Positions 1-9,530 of a DNA stretch of 27,500 nt are shown here, piece by piece; within the stretch, counting starts at the first letter, position 1, and each line of letters begins with the position of its first letter. Both the position numbers and the translations under genes were made by a program. The DNA lies in contig NEEC01000028.1 of assembly GCA_002189035.1 (NCBI GenBank), positions 17,501 through 45,000 on the forward strand, given 5' to 3'. This DNA is from Utricularia gibba. Taxonomy: Eukaryota; Streptophyta; Magnoliopsida; Lamiales; Lentibulariaceae. The notes under the pieces are model-generated. The model was not told the origin of the DNA and made no database searches. It saw only the letters and a program-made list of their open reading frames with translations.

Positions 1-405
1 CAAAATTTACTATTTGTCCCTCTGTTCGAGGTGTTCCAGAAATGTCTGCGATCGAGTAAATAGTTCTACGAACGAATGGATCGTATCGACTTGGAAAATG
101 GAAAGATTTGTACAAGTTATACGTTTCGTCAACACTTTGTGTAAAATCGTTGAATATGTTAGATACCTGTGACTCGATTGATGAACTAGTATTTCTCCCC
201 CAAAAGCATGTTTTTTTTTACCGACACACAAAGAAAATATTTTGTTGCGAATGAACAAGATATTGAGGAATTGTCCATACGTAAAATCATAATTATTGAT
301 ACGGTCCTTTTCCACAGAAAAGGGGAATCTTGTGTTACAAGAGAAGCAGAAGTGGTGTGGATTATTCAAGAATCGAAGTCGATTTGCTTTATAAAAAGAA
401 GATAT
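1..405 (-). pseudogene. ycf2: Plastid-derived ycf2 fragment (decayed)
   Basis: On the minus strand from about 405 down, the translation contains recognisable plastid Ycf2 stretches such as [12 protein letters not shown] and [20 protein letters not shown]. After a frame change at the T-rich tract around 211-219 it continues with [27 protein letters not shown] and [10 protein letters not shown]. Ycf2 is a very large plastid protein (over 2,000 residues, FtsH-like ATPase family), so this is only a small internal piece. It runs off the left end of the window. The frameshift and the lack of a gene start make it non-functional. It begins only about 60-90 bases beyond the 3' end of ccmFC, so the plastid insert replaced the native downstream sequence. 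Recognition is from remembered Ycf2 sequence; the right boundary is approximate. Confidence 0.8.
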
Positions 406-490
406 CAATGAACTTCTATGAAATGGTTTCACGGGATTCTGCCACAACTTTGACTTTGTTTTATGCAATTATGAACTCCACGGAACTTTA

Positions 491-2970
491 TCAATTCCAA
501 CGCAACTTATCCTTTTGGAGCTGACGTAACAAACTACGCGAGCCTCCCAACGAAGCCAACATAAATCCGATCCGAATAAAAAAAAGAAAAGGCTGTTTCA
601 TTATGGTGGTATACCAGCCGCCTGTTCTGGAACTTCCAGTTCCAATCAAAGCATATAGATCCGTAAATAGATTTGTATGTATAGCCACTTCAGTCGTGCT
701 CGTCCTTTCTCGAAAGTATCTTTTTTCTGGAAACATGGTACACCAGAAATGTTGTTGTTCGCGATTCTTCATCCACCGATGCAGCTCAAGTTTTCCATTC
801 TCATATGAGGTCGGAAAGTGGATTGGCAACAGGTCGGCACGAAGTGATTCATCATGCTCAAAGATGAGCCGATCGTTCGTTAGGGACGGTTTATAGATCA
901 TCAAATTCCCACAAATGGAATGAAAAGTGGGTCCATGTAAATGATCGAGACCTCGCAAACAACAACGCTCCTTCTCCATATGGAGTTCGGAACCCAAAGG
1001 CAATCGTTGAGTGAACACTATCTTCTTTGTGTTAGTTGACCTAAGTCACACCCTGACAGCAGGGGTGGGGCTCGGCCTCCGAACCGTACGTGGGACGAGT
1101 TTCTGCCTCATACAGCTCGGGCGGGGGGAGTTTCGGAGAGATGGGGAAAGCGTCGGGGCGGGGATAGCTTGCTTCTTCACAAGCTTATCCCCCCAAAAAC
1201 CGACCCAACGAGCGGAACGAGTGGAACGATAGTGAAGCGAGTATATCAAATTGAGGGACCAATTGAATTCCTCTCCCTATCGCCGGAGGCCTGAATGCTA
1301 TCGGGACCAATTGAAGGCCAGAGGCCGGAATGCTATCGGGGGGTTTGCGGGAGTCAGTTTGAGCTAGCGTTTCGCGTTCTTTCTATTCGGGTAGGCGTTG
1401 TTGTTGAATCGTTGAAGTAGTCGTCGTTTGACCAATCGGCTCGGACCGCATTCCAACATACCCGATAGCAAACCCCCGATAGCATTCCGGCCTCTGGCCT
1501 TCAATTGGTCCCTCGTACTAACGGTCGAGTTCTTCAAACCTCCGGCGATAGGGAGAGGTCTTCGAACCTAACGGCCCATTCTGTCTCGCCCTAAATAGAA
1601 TGGCTCTCTTAGTTACGCTGCGTCCCGACCCGAGTCCCCACGTCTGCTTTTCTCCGCCCGAAACCCAAGAAGTTGGCAAAGCCAACACAACATGTGGGCC
1701 GTCCCCTTCATTCTACTATGCTGACCCCGGCACGGGACGGCTTTTTGGGGAAGCCCGTTCCCACCGCGCTCACGGCCCGGCTGGCCTGCCTGCGGCAGTG
1801 GTCATTCTCCCGTTCCCTGGTCAAAGACTTGGTTGGATGCGGGATCTACTCCACGAGGAGCGGTACGGACGTAGATGATATCATCACGACCTCTTTTTTC
1901 GTACCGCTAGGAATGCTTAACGCCACTTCGCCAACTGGCGTTACCTGCGCTTTCGTGTCTCTCAGTGTGGTCAGCACTGGGTGTTTCCGAGCAGCGAAGC
2001 TTACACCCATTCGCATTAGTTCATCCAAAGTTCCTTACCCTTATGCACGAATTATTGAATAAGCCATCTTCCTATCAAGGTGTTGGAGTCAACTGAGCAT
2101 CTCAGCGGCGGGATTGAATACCCGGATCGAATCAGAGTTCACGCCGCCCGCCCAGAACAAATAGGAGGCGTGGGCCACAGGTCGCACATAAGCCGCCGGG
2201 TCGCACGACAGAAGAACACCCAACAAAAAGATCCACACTCCTACATGTGAAATATTCATCTTCATTGGAGCTTTTTGGTAGTCGTCGTGACCAACAGCAA
2301 TCAGTAAACTCCTTGGTAAGGTGAGAGCTTCAAGCCCGATTTCAGGTGGCGCATCCCCCACACAAGCACCGTCCGACGAAGAGGGGACGGAGAAAGCTAC
2401 AGGCCGAAAAGCTTCGACCCTTCTTTCTAAATGGGGGTGCCCGGGGCACCTCATCTTCTCATTTCGTCGTTGCTCATTCCCGTTAGGCCGAAGTGTTTGG
2501 CCTTTCCTTCTCCGCGCCCGCTCACGCTTCGCTGACCTATCGCGTGGTAAAAAGAAAAAAGTACGAAAGAATAGTAAACGGAGCACACCGCAGAAAGATT
2601 CTAAATATGAGTAGTCCTCCTTGGATTCGAGAAGAAGGAAATGAAGAACGGGAACGAAACGAAATAGGGCGTTTCTTGCTCGAGTTTCAGATGAGCTCCT
2701 CCCAATGTTGTCTTGTAATAGAATAGGACGGCTTGCCCTGACCAAGACTCTACTTTTTGCTCTGTCCGTGGAGCGTATGAATTTCCTTGAATGTAGATAG
2801 ACCAAAAGAGGTAGTGAAGGGATAAGAATAGGAATGTTAATACCATTGGAAAAAGGGGCACCTGTGGGAACATCTCTAGTGACGAACCATTTCAATAGTA
2901 CGGGGGCTGCCGTGCCACGAGGCACGACCATGGAAGTAATTAAAAAGAAAAAGTGTTGTAGTTGGACCAT
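491..2970 (-). CDS. ccmFC: ccmFC, cytochrome c maturation subunit; exon 1 2970-2207, exon 2 1034-491
   Basis: CcmFC is the C-terminal part of the CcmF haem lyase, which is split in plant mitochondria. It acts in the inner membrane and attaches haem to apocytochromes c. Exon 1 starts at ATG 2970 (MVQLQHFFF...) and keeps family landmarks including VVPRGTAAPVLLKWFV, SRPILL/GRSSSETRARNALF, RDRSAKRERARRRKGQTLRP and KMRCPGHPHLERRVE. It ends ...GVLLS at 2207. Exon 2 resumes at 1034 with NTKKI and continues with FTQRLPLGSELHMEKE, LRGLDHLHGPTFHSICGN, STTEVAIHTNLFTDLYALIG and a final hydrophobic segment near SRTGGWYTTIM. 764 + 544 nt give 435 residues, the usual length. It ends in genomic TGA immediately followed by TAA; a further in-frame TAA lies at 461-463. 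Residues such as R in FFIRIGF suggest C-to-U edited codons. The reading frame is intact. Confidence 0.93.
1255..1354 (+). repeat. Mosaic repeat block in ccmFC intron, left arm
   Basis: This copy reads GGGACCAATTGAA, then CTCTCCCTATCGCCGGAGG, ATGCTATCGG, a second GGGACCAATTGAAGG with CCAGAGGCCGGAATGC, and ends TTTGCGGGAGT. These are the same modules found elsewhere in the window. Positions 1303-1348 are the reverse complement of 1468-1512 apart from one G/C indel, so this block is half of a long inverted repeat. Confidence 0.9.
1443..1575 (-). repeat. Mosaic repeat block in ccmFC intron, right (inverted) arm
   Basis: The block is oriented opposite to the 1255-1354 copy. Read on the minus strand, 1574-1482 is identical over 93 nt to 26346-26438 in the nad1 intron. 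It includes ACCTCTCCCTATCGCCGG, GGTTTGAAGAACTCGACCG, TTAGTACGAGGGACC and GGCCAGAGGCCGGAATGC. Inside it, 1468-1512 pairs with 1303-1348. Confidence 0.9.
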
Positions 2971-3102
2971 CTGTTCTATCCGTTAGAGTTTTGCTTCTCT
3001 ATAGAATTTTCTACTCGCTTCTCCTTTTCTCTACTCGTTTCATTAAACAAAAGTGAAATACTCGTTACACTACTCATACTCAATTGCATCGATCGTTTCG
3101 TT

Positions 3103-3930
3103 GGAGTAGATTATTTTGAAGTCTTCCCCCAGTAGCGAAGATGACGACGGTGAGAGTGTTTCTTGCTGTTGCCGCAGCACGGGGATGGCCCGTGCATCAG
3201 CTCGATATGTTCAATGCCTTTCTCCATGGCCTTATGGATGAGGAGGTGTACATGAGTATTCCCGATGGGCATTCGCAAGCTGGATCCACCAAGCCAAGCC
3301 AAGGGTTCAACAAATCTTTGTACGGACTGAAGCAGGCATCTCGTCAGTGGAATGCCGAGCTCACTTCTAAACAACATAGCTATGGCTTCATGCAGTCAGC
3401 GCGCCTGTCTTTTTACTCGATCCAGTGGTCTTTCTTTCCCAGCCATACTTGTCTATATGGATGACGTGTTGATAACAGGAACCTCCCTAGATGGTTGCCG
3501 TTAAAAGAAAGGCGCGTCACCATTGCCGTTCACCATAAAGGATCTAGGGCCGGCACGGTATTTTCTTGGGTTGGAAATAGCTCGATGCATCTATGTTAAC
3601 CAAAGGAAGTATGCTCTCGATATTGTTCAAGATGCTGGTTTACTCGGCAATTCCATAGCACCCGCAGCCACTCCACTTCCACAAGGCTTCCGTTTTACGG
3701 CCGATAGTCCACCACTCGCGGATCCAGCATCATACCGCAGATTGGTTGGGCAACTCTTGTACTTGGACTTTAGTCGTCCCGATTTGACTTATGCTGTTCA
3801 ACAACTGAGCCAATTCTTTCATACTCCTTGTCTTGCTCACAGGGAAGCTGCTCAGCATGTTCTTCGATATGTTCAGAACACGCCCTATCTTGGTTTATTC
3901 TTTCCTGCTCTCCTCTGCTACAGAATCCGG
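3103..3930 (+). mobile_element. Ty1/copia reverse transcriptase fragment (broken)
   Basis: This is nuclear-type Ty1/copia polyprotein debris. The order is: an FPPVAKMTTVRVFLAVAAA start (compare the usual FAPVAKM...), the motif A region LDMFNAFLHG, EEVYM, KSLYGLKQASRQW, the YMDD catalytic box (VYMDDVLITG near 3455-3480), then [42 protein letters not shown] and [10 protein letters not shown]. At least three frame changes are needed (about 3120, 3400 and 3500), and gag, protease, integrase, RNase H and LTRs are missing. The element therefore cannot be active. It lies in the same orientation as the gypsy integrase piece that follows. Confidence 0.9.
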
Positions 3931-4249
3931 TGTTCTTCAAACCATCCACCGTTGCTATTGAATCCGATGCTACAGATCAGAGCCAACAACTCCGCTCGCT
4001 TACTTTTGTAGGAGAAAGAAAGATTAACTGACAAGTTGAGTTTATGATGATCATGTACCCTGCCTTAGCCAAGCAGCCTCTGCTAACTTACTTTTCTATT
4101 TCCTACATCAACCTACCATTCTTCTTAGCCCTTCATTATGCACACTTGGAAGTCTTTATCACCGGCACGTACCTGGAAGTCTTCTACAACATTCTGAGAG
4201 AATCCTCTTCAAACCATCCATCCTACCTCTCTCTTTTTAAAGCTTCGAA
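3931..4249 (+). other. No recognisable gene
   Basis: This stretch lies between the copia and gypsy fragments. I see only short frames without family motifs. It may be further retroelement debris too diverged to recognise. Confidence 0.5.
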
Positions 4250-4583
4250 GGGAATTGCCGTGAGATCTAAAGTATCCTTGAGAAGACCGTTTCGCAAGCG
4301 CGCAAGGATTGGGCGTTGAAACTTGATGATGCTTTGTGGGCTTACCGGACAGCATATAAAACGCCGCACGACTCCCTTGCGTTTGATGTATGGGAAATCT
4401 TGCCACCTCCCGGTAAAGCTAGAGCATAAGGCGGCCATCAAAGCTCTCAATTACGACATTCAAGTCGCCGGAGAGCAAAGGAGACTCCAGCTGCAAGAGC
4501 TTGAAGAGTTGCGCCTTGATGCTTATGACCAAGATTGACAAGGAGCGCACCAAGCATTGGCATGACAAGCACATCTTGAAGAA
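4250..4583 (+). mobile_element. Ty3/gypsy integrase C-terminal fragment (broken)
   Basis: Translations in three successive frames give [32 protein letters not shown], then [48 protein letters not shown], and finally KERTKHWHDKHILKKD. This is the conserved end of plant Ty3/gypsy integrases ([13 protein letters not shown]...YGKxCHLPVELEHKA...RWHDKHI). Internal stops and frameshifts rule out function. The homology stops at 4583, where a mosaic repeat begins in mid-domain, so the repeat marks the broken end. Confidence 0.88.
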
Positions 4584-4717
4584 GGACCAATTGAATCCCT
4601 CTCCCTATCGGTCGAGCTCTTTCCAACCTCTCCCTATCGCCTACGGACCGGCCTACGGTTTCAAGATCTCGACCGTCAGGGAAAATGCGGTAGGTTTTCA
4701 TGCGGGAGTTTAGGAAG
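4584..4717 (+). repeat. Mosaic repeat at end of gypsy fragment
   Basis: The modules in order are GGACCAATTGAATCCC, CTCTCCCTATCGGTCGAGC, CCTCTCCCTATCG, CTACGGACCGGCCTACGG, TTTCAAGATCTCGACCGTC, AATGCGGTAGG, TTTTCATGCGGGAGTTTAGG. Positions 4585-4658 match 9338-9411 exactly (74 nt). Confidence 0.92.
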
Positions 4718-5814
4718 AGACCTCCCGGTAAGAGAGATAGTACGAAAAGACCGGCAAGCTGACCGAAGGCGACGATGTGAGAGATTCTATTTACTAAAGT
4801 AGCAGGTATGTGTAGAAAGGGGAGCGAGCGCTTGGATGATCCATCAACAACACTAGCAAAGGTTCTGAGTATCCCACCTGTCATGTCAAGGGTTTAGTCG
4901 CTTTGTTTCGAGAGCTAGAAATCCTAATTCTATTATAGCAGTGATCCAACTTAGACTGATGTGATGCCCCTCTCTTGATTTTCTTAAAATTCAATAGAAA
5001 TGCAAAAAATAGTGTATATTTCATTTCAGATACCTTTTTGTTTGTGTGAGAGTGACCGTTTACACACCTTTTCGGGCCAGTGTAGTGGATCTTTTCCATG
5101 ACAGTGAAACGATCAAAAGATGCCGATATTCAAGGCAAGGCCAAAGCTTGACTAAGAAGGGCGCTTCTCCAGTTCCACCAGATAAAAAAGAGCGCTCGGG
5201 AATAAATAAAGCCTAAGAAAAGCGGGCAAAGAGAAAGATCGTGTAACTTGACAGGTGCAGCCATGACAAGGGGAAGACTTTGGGTGGTGCTAGCAGGCTA
5301 TGAAAGGCAGTTTTTTCGAGCCTGCTTAACACATGCGAGTAGCACGATTTTCACTAAGGAGAGCAGGGAGCCCAGGAAGAGATGGAGGGGGTGGAGACTG
5401 CTTTATTTAGATAAGAAGGCAGAGAAAGAGAATCTATCAGTGGGGTGGATCGTTTCGTTTGACTATGGCTTCGTGTTCTTTCCAATCATAAGCTCCATGA
5501 CAATCAAACTCTCGATATAGGCTCGGCTGGAGTGCGATTCGTTTTATCAAACAACCATTTCCTCTTACCGAGATTTCGACTTGACTTCGTCCTCGGCTCA
5601 CAGATTGAATCCTCTGCATGAGCGGGAACGTCGGAAAGCTGCTGAGGCGCGACTTTAGGAGCCCATAGTAATGTACCTGAAATCGCAGCTTCAACTCATA
5701 GATCAAGTTCATTGGGTCCCCCGCTCGAATATATATTGATAGGGAGCTAGGTTACCGATTAGACCATTCAGACTCTTGCTTACGCGCTGCTCTTATTTTT
5801 TCGGCTTCAATTCG
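4718..5814 (+). other. No recognisable gene; one unidentified minus-strand frame
   Basis: No known gene is visible. The longest conspicuous frame is 91 codons on the minus strand at 5712-5437 (contains LKLRFQVHYYGLLKSRL and YDWKEHEAIVKRN); I cannot assign it. Positions 5643-5664 (core GAGGCGCGACTTTAGGAG) recur exactly at 20823-20844. Region 4890-5100 is AT-rich and featureless. Confidence 0.45.
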
Positions 5815-6015
5815 AGACCGGTCTACGAAGCCCGTAAGAAACTTCGTGAGTTACGGCATTCCTCTTCCATCCGCGACTATGTTAAGGAGTTTACTACAAT
5901 CACGTTGCAAATTCCGGCGAGGAAGATTTGTTGTTTCATTTCGAAGATGGTCTCCAGAATTGGGCCAAACAAGAACTCTGCCGACGAAACGTCAAGACCG
6001 TCGACAACCTTCATT
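5815..6015 (+). mobile_element. Ty3/gypsy gag fragment (frameshifted)
   Basis: The first frame gives RPVYEARKKLRELRHSSSIR and DYVKEFTTITLQIP. A frame change near 5917 leads to EEDLLFHFEDGLQNWAKQEL and CRRNVKTVDN. This matches the retrotransposon gag domain of plant gypsy elements (RKLRxLKHxGSIREYVKEFTxL...EEDLLFxFxDGLQxWAKxEL). Only about 65 codons survive and the zinc knuckle is absent. It is in the same orientation as the integrase piece 1.2 kb upstream, but the intervening parts are not recognisable, so the two need not derive from one element. Confidence 0.8.
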
Positions 6016-6887
6016 TTCTCTTTTCCCTTCGCGCGTGGGAACAACGCCGTGTGGTACTCTCAATCGCCGAGGGCGGGCCTAAATGATGCTTTGTTAGTAT
6101 GATCGATTTTCTAGTAGTAGTATTTTCAGAAAAGACTATTATTGAGAGCAAACTCACACAAGGAAATTACAAAAGAAGTGGAAAAGAAAACGGAAGGGAC
6201 CGTCGATTTGCTTTCTTGCTTGGATGCCGGATGAACACGTAGTTGCTGGCCCCTTCGCTGATCTCTTGATCACTGCGAGACTGACTCGCTTGCTTTGCTG
6301 GATGCGCGGCAATCATCTCTTGAAGCTGCTGACTTGAATCGTTTGTAGTTGATATACCCAAGGGTAGTCCATCCGATTCCTACTAAAAAAAGAATCAGAA
6401 TGATACTCTAGTTGTTTCCCTTTAGGGAAATAGTTACTCTCAATAAGTGTCCCGCTAAAACAAGAGCATTCTAGTCGTCGGGTCCGGCACGAAGGCAAAA
6501 CCATCGCGCCTGCCTGCCTTCAGCTCCTTGCTTATGCTCTCTTACTGAGATGGGAAAGGAGTAATCAATCCACGACTGTCTTGGACATTAGTCTTCTTCT
6601 GTAGGCGATCCATCTTTCGACGCCAACTCACTCGCTTGAGGCGGACTCAATCACTCTTTTAGGTTGGGGGATCATTCGTTCTTCACTCTCTTGCTATTAC
6701 CCGACGGGAGCGCTGCTACCGGGGTGCATATTATCATATAGAAAGAGGCTGTATGGTTTTCTGTTTTCTGGGTTTTGAGGCTAACCGGCAGGCAATAGAA
6801 TCAGCCGATAGGGGCAAGCAAGCGAATCACATAGAGTTGCCCCTACCCGCCAGCGCGGGGATAGATAGGGCGTGCGAAGCGCGAAGG
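6016..6887 (+). other. No recognisable gene; leader region of trnS
   Basis: No coding family is recognised. Just upstream of the tRNA, AGGGGCAA (6810-6817) and TTGCCCCT (6837-6844) could form an 8-bp stem, followed by a smaller CCCGC/GCGGG hairpin near 6847-6860. These may act in tRNA processing, but that is inference. Confidence 0.4.
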
Positions 6888-6974
6888 GGATGGATGTCTG
6901 AGCGGTTGAAAGAGTCGGTCTTGAAAACCGAAGTATTGATTGGAATACCGGGGGTTCGAATCCCTCTCCATCCG
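6888..6974 (+). tRNA. trnS-UGA: tRNA-Ser (anticodon UGA)
   Basis: An 87-nt class II cloverleaf. The acceptor strand GGATGGA pairs with TCCATCC, followed by discriminator G. The anticodon loop CTTGAAA carries TGA, a long variable arm (about TATTGATTGGAATA) is present, and the T loop is TTCGAAT with a 5-bp stem containing one G-U pair. CCA is not encoded, as is usual in plant organelles. It reads UCN serine codons in mitochondrial translation and is a normal constituent of plant mitochondrial genomes. Confidence 0.95.
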
Positions 6975-7196
6975 CTTTCTTTAGAGGTAGTTCTCTCTTG
7001 CCTTATCGAACGATAAGATAATAATGAATCGACTCGACTGATATTCAAGATGGAGTAGTTTGTGTTATGATTTAGACAACACGGCCTTGCCCCCCTTTCG
7101 TTATCTTCCGCTCTCCGTGAGGGAAAATCGTGGATACTTTGATGGGTTCCAAGTGACGACCCTAATGAATCGACTAGAAAGGGCTCCTAAGTCGCA

Positions 7197-7288
7197 TTCA
7201 CACTCCCGCATGAAAACCTACCGCAAACGAACTCCGGCCTCTGGCCTTCAATTGGTCCCTCCGGCGATAGGGAGAGGTCTTCGAACCT
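7197..7288 (-). repeat. Mosaic repeat copy
   Basis: On the plus strand it reads TTCACACTCCCGCATG, AAAACCTACCGCAAACG, AACTCCGGCCTCTGGCC, TTCAATTGGTCCCTCCGG, CGATAGGGAGAGGTCTTCG. These are the modules of the 4584 and 26346 copies in reverse orientation. With the 7589 copy it brackets an approximately 300-bp unidentified segment. Confidence 0.88.
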
Positions 7289-7588
7289 CTCATTTTTCAT
7301 CCGCGAAGCAACACTCCATCCGTCGGAGCTCTTAAGGTGTTCATCAACGAATTTGACCCGATGTTACACCCTGAAACCGGAGTGATGGCTTCAGAACCAT
7401 AAACGAGAGAAAAAGGAATTTTTCCTGTTGTCGAACTTGGAGTGGTTCTGTAGGCCCAAAGTACATCAGGTTTGGAACCGCAGAATACTTGGAGCTCCCC
7501 TCAACAACGTCGACCCTTCTCTTTCTAAACGAGTCTTTAAGGCGTGGAGCAGAGTTCTGTTCGACACTTCTACCAAACGTTTTGGGAT
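7289..7588 (+). other. Unidentified segment between two repeats
   Basis: Bounded on both sides by mosaic repeats in opposite orientation. A plus-strand frame at 7428 runs into the next repeat ([19 protein letters not shown]). No family is recognised. The placement suggests a captured foreign fragment. Confidence 0.4.
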
Positions 7589-7762
7589 GGACCAATTGAA
7601 TCCCTCTCCCTATCGCCGGAGGTTTGAAGATCTCGACCGTCAGGGAGTTAGCGGTAGGGTATGTAGGAACTCTTTAATTAGGGACAGGCCGTAGGTTTCA
7701 AGATCTCGACCGTCAGGGAGTTAGCGGTAGGAAAGAATGCGGGAGTTCGTTTGCGGTAGTTT
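7589..7762 (+). repeat. Mosaic repeat copy with internal duplication
   Basis: It begins GGACCAATTGAATCCC, CTCTCCCTATCGCCGGAGG, then GATCTCGACCGTCAGGGAG and TTAGCGGTAGG. After GGGTATGTAGGAACTC and ACAGGCCGTAGG, the GATCTCGACCGTCAGGGAG-TTAGCGGTAGG block appears a second time. It ends AAAGAATGCGGGAGT and GTTTGCGGTAGTTTAGG. The TTTAGGAAGA end matches that of the 4584 copy. Confidence 0.9.
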
Positions 7763-8132
7763 AGGAAGACGAAGACTGGCAAATCTAGCTCACAAGCTTC
7801 TATACTCGCTTCACTACCGTTCCGGTCGCGTTTGGAATAGTGAACGATTTCGTTAGAGCATCCTGGATGGACGTAGTTCAGTTCAATCGGACGATGAATT
7901 CTTGCGTGGTCCAAGGAAATAAAAGGTCCGCTTCCACGATTGAATCTATATGGAATCTCAACATATTCGAATAGCAACTATAGTCATGATTCTAGAATTT
8001 GCCTCTACTGCATAACACAATAGTGACGCTCGTTGAGACCTGTCTCTGTTACAACACGGCGAAACGTCATGGTTCGAATGAAGAGAAAAAAAAAAGAAGA
8101 AGCAGTAGGCTGCACATTCTGCTAAACGCCCT
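7763..8132 (+). other. No recognisable gene
   Basis: Nothing coding is recognised. Positions about 7797-7823 carry, in reverse, the word TAGTGAAGCGAGTAT preceded by GGAACG, also found near 1213-1235 and 27030-27057. Confidence 0.4.
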
Positions 8133-8206
8133 GGGATTGTAGTTCAATCGGTCAGAGCACCGCCCTGTCAAGGCGGAAGCTGCGGGTTCGAGCCCCGTCA
8201 GTCCCG
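8133..8206 (+). tRNA. trnD-GUC: tRNA-Asp (anticodon GUC), plastid type
   Basis: A 74-nt cloverleaf. The acceptor GGGATTG pairs with CAGTCCC (one T-G pair) plus discriminator G. The anticodon arm is CCGCC-CTGTCAA-GGCGG with anticodon GTC, and the T arm is GCGGG-TTCGAGC-CCCGT. The sequence agrees with the plastid trnD, which many angiosperm mitochondria use in place of a native gene. The downstream flank to about 8320 also resembles plastid spacer, so the tRNA probably came within a plastid insert. No mismatch that would disable it is visible. Confidence 0.94.
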
Positions 8207-9337
8207 ACGGATCCAAAAAATGAAATAGTTCAATGAATCTCTCCATTTTCTGGGGACAGGGAGCAACATCTCATTCCCAACGGGGGATCCTTTGATCGTT
8301 TCGCATTTCTTCATCAAAGTGAAAGGGGTTTATCCGAGACTGAAGCAGAGTCCGGTTTCAAACAAAGGCTTGATCTTGGTTTGTTTCATGGATCATCAAC
8401 ATAAGTGAAGTGGTAGCGGTCTTTCCGCAACAGAAAAAGATTTGTTGCATAAGTTATCCGCCTGCTTTCATCCTTCTTTTTCCTTACCGGGCGAATTTTT
8501 GATTCATCATACGGATTGCTTTTTAGAGCATATTGTTTTTTACCAAACTACTTGTGTTACGCAGATGCTTTGTCCTGCCAAGAGCGAGCGGCAGTATAAG
8601 GTATTGTCCCCGGCCTTCTGGCTCCTTTTTTGGAAGTCGATTTTCTCGCGAAATTGGTTCTGCCGTCTTTCTCTTTTCCAAGGAATGGGTACTGTTGGGC
8701 TATGGGTGGTCGGGTATCGTGTGATACCAATCGGTCCTACGAGGCCGACAACATCTTCTTGAGTGAAAGCATCCGACTCGGTTTCTGCGATAGAAGACTC
8801 TTTTTTTCCACCCGGAGAGGATGTGGCAGATAGATAGAATCCGCTCTCTTAGGCTCGTTACTACTTTTTTCGACTCTTTCTACTCGACTACACGACTACT
8901 TGTTTCATCTCGTGATTCTTGACTCGCAGCACTAACGTGTAGCTTGCCTTTATCGCTCGTTACGTATACTCCATTCGCTGGGTAATGGAAGTGAATTAGG
9001 GACTATTTCCGTCTCGAAAGAGGAAAGGCTGTGCTGTTTGAGTTGCTTTCATTCACCCAGTGCGTGCTTCTGCCTTGAAGTACTTGTACTATTACCAAAA
9101 AAGCTTCTTTTCTACATTTGTTCCACCTTCCCTGTAATAGACATTTAGCGTTCCGGGTTTACTATCCATCTGCTCCCCGTCGAAGTGGATGACTTTTCAA
9201 AACGAGCCAATTCCATAGGCGCCTCTTTTCTTTTGTTTCCAGGTACCTGGGGTTTCCTTGCAGAGCCGGAGCCAATTGGAATGAAAAGGTCTTCCACGCC
9301 AGGCTTTGCGTCTTCCTCTATTGGTGAGAGGGCGAAT
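8207..9337 (+). other. No recognisable gene; plastid-like flank then unidentified DNA
   Basis: 8207-8320 looks like plastid spacer downstream of trnD (low certainty). Beyond it a 106-codon frame (8442-8762, plus) shows no recognised motif. 8830-9180 contains only short pyrimidine-rich stretches. Confidence 0.4.
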
Positions 9338-9530
9338 GACCAATTGAATCCCTCTCCCTATCGGTCGAGCTCTTTCCAACCTCTCCCTATCGCCTACGGA
9401 CCGGCCTACGGAAAGAATGCGGTAGGGTATGTTGGAACTCTTTAGTGGCGGGACAGGCCGTAGGTTTCAAGATCTCGACCGGAGTTCTGTTTGCGGTTTG
9501 CTATCGGGTATGTTGAGGGGAGGTCCAAAT
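9338..9530 (+). repeat. Mosaic repeat copy
   Basis: The first 74 nt are identical to 4585-4658. It then diverges into AAAGAATGCGGTAGGG, TATGTTGGAACTCTTTAG, TGGCGGGACAGGCCGTAGG, TTTCAAGATCTCGACCGG, TTTGCGGTTTGCTATCGG and GTATGTTGAGG. The point where the two copies part company falls exactly at a module boundary, which is the clearest case of module shuffling. Confidence 0.92.

Larger units (their letters stand above)
1035..2206 (-). other. Group II intron of ccmFC
   Basis: The intron is read on the minus strand between the two ccmFC exons. It begins GTGCGACC at 2206, the group II 5' consensus, and ends in AC at 1035, fitting the 3' AY rule. A domain V-like hairpin sits at 1118-1081, starting GAGCTGTATGAGG and ending GTACGGTTC, about 45 nt before the 3' splice site; domain VI lies between. 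At 1,172 bp it is probably longer than usual because its middle (about 1255-1575) is filled with two opposed mosaic-repeat blocks. No maturase reading frame is visible. A small hairpin, GGGGATAGCTTG with CAAGCTTATCCCC, lies at 1157-1193. Intron boundaries are set by continuity of the protein. Confidence 0.87.

Noticed and set aside
10-468. A 152-codon minus frame as a novel gene
   Set aside because: It is a frame through plastid ycf2 debris, and homology switches frame near 215.
491-1018. A 175-codon ORF starting at GTG 1018 as a separate gene
   Set aside because: It is exon 2 of ccmFC; the true exon begins at the splice site at 1034.
1600-2062. Frames inside the ccmFC intron as a maturase
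   Set aside because: No RT or maturase motifs; they are intron core sequence read on the opposite strand.
2971-3102. A ccmFC promoter
   Set aside because: No convincing CRTA-type plant mitochondrial promoter motif was seen; only ACTCGTT/ACTCGCTT-rich sequence.
3103-3930. An active LTR retrotransposon
   Set aside because: Frameshifts, missing domains and no LTRs.
4447-4884. A 145-codon minus frame
   Set aside because: It is antisense to the gypsy integrase fragment and the mosaic repeat.
6753-7016. An 87-codon plus frame
   Set aside because: It runs through trnS(UGA); the tRNA explains the conserved sequence.
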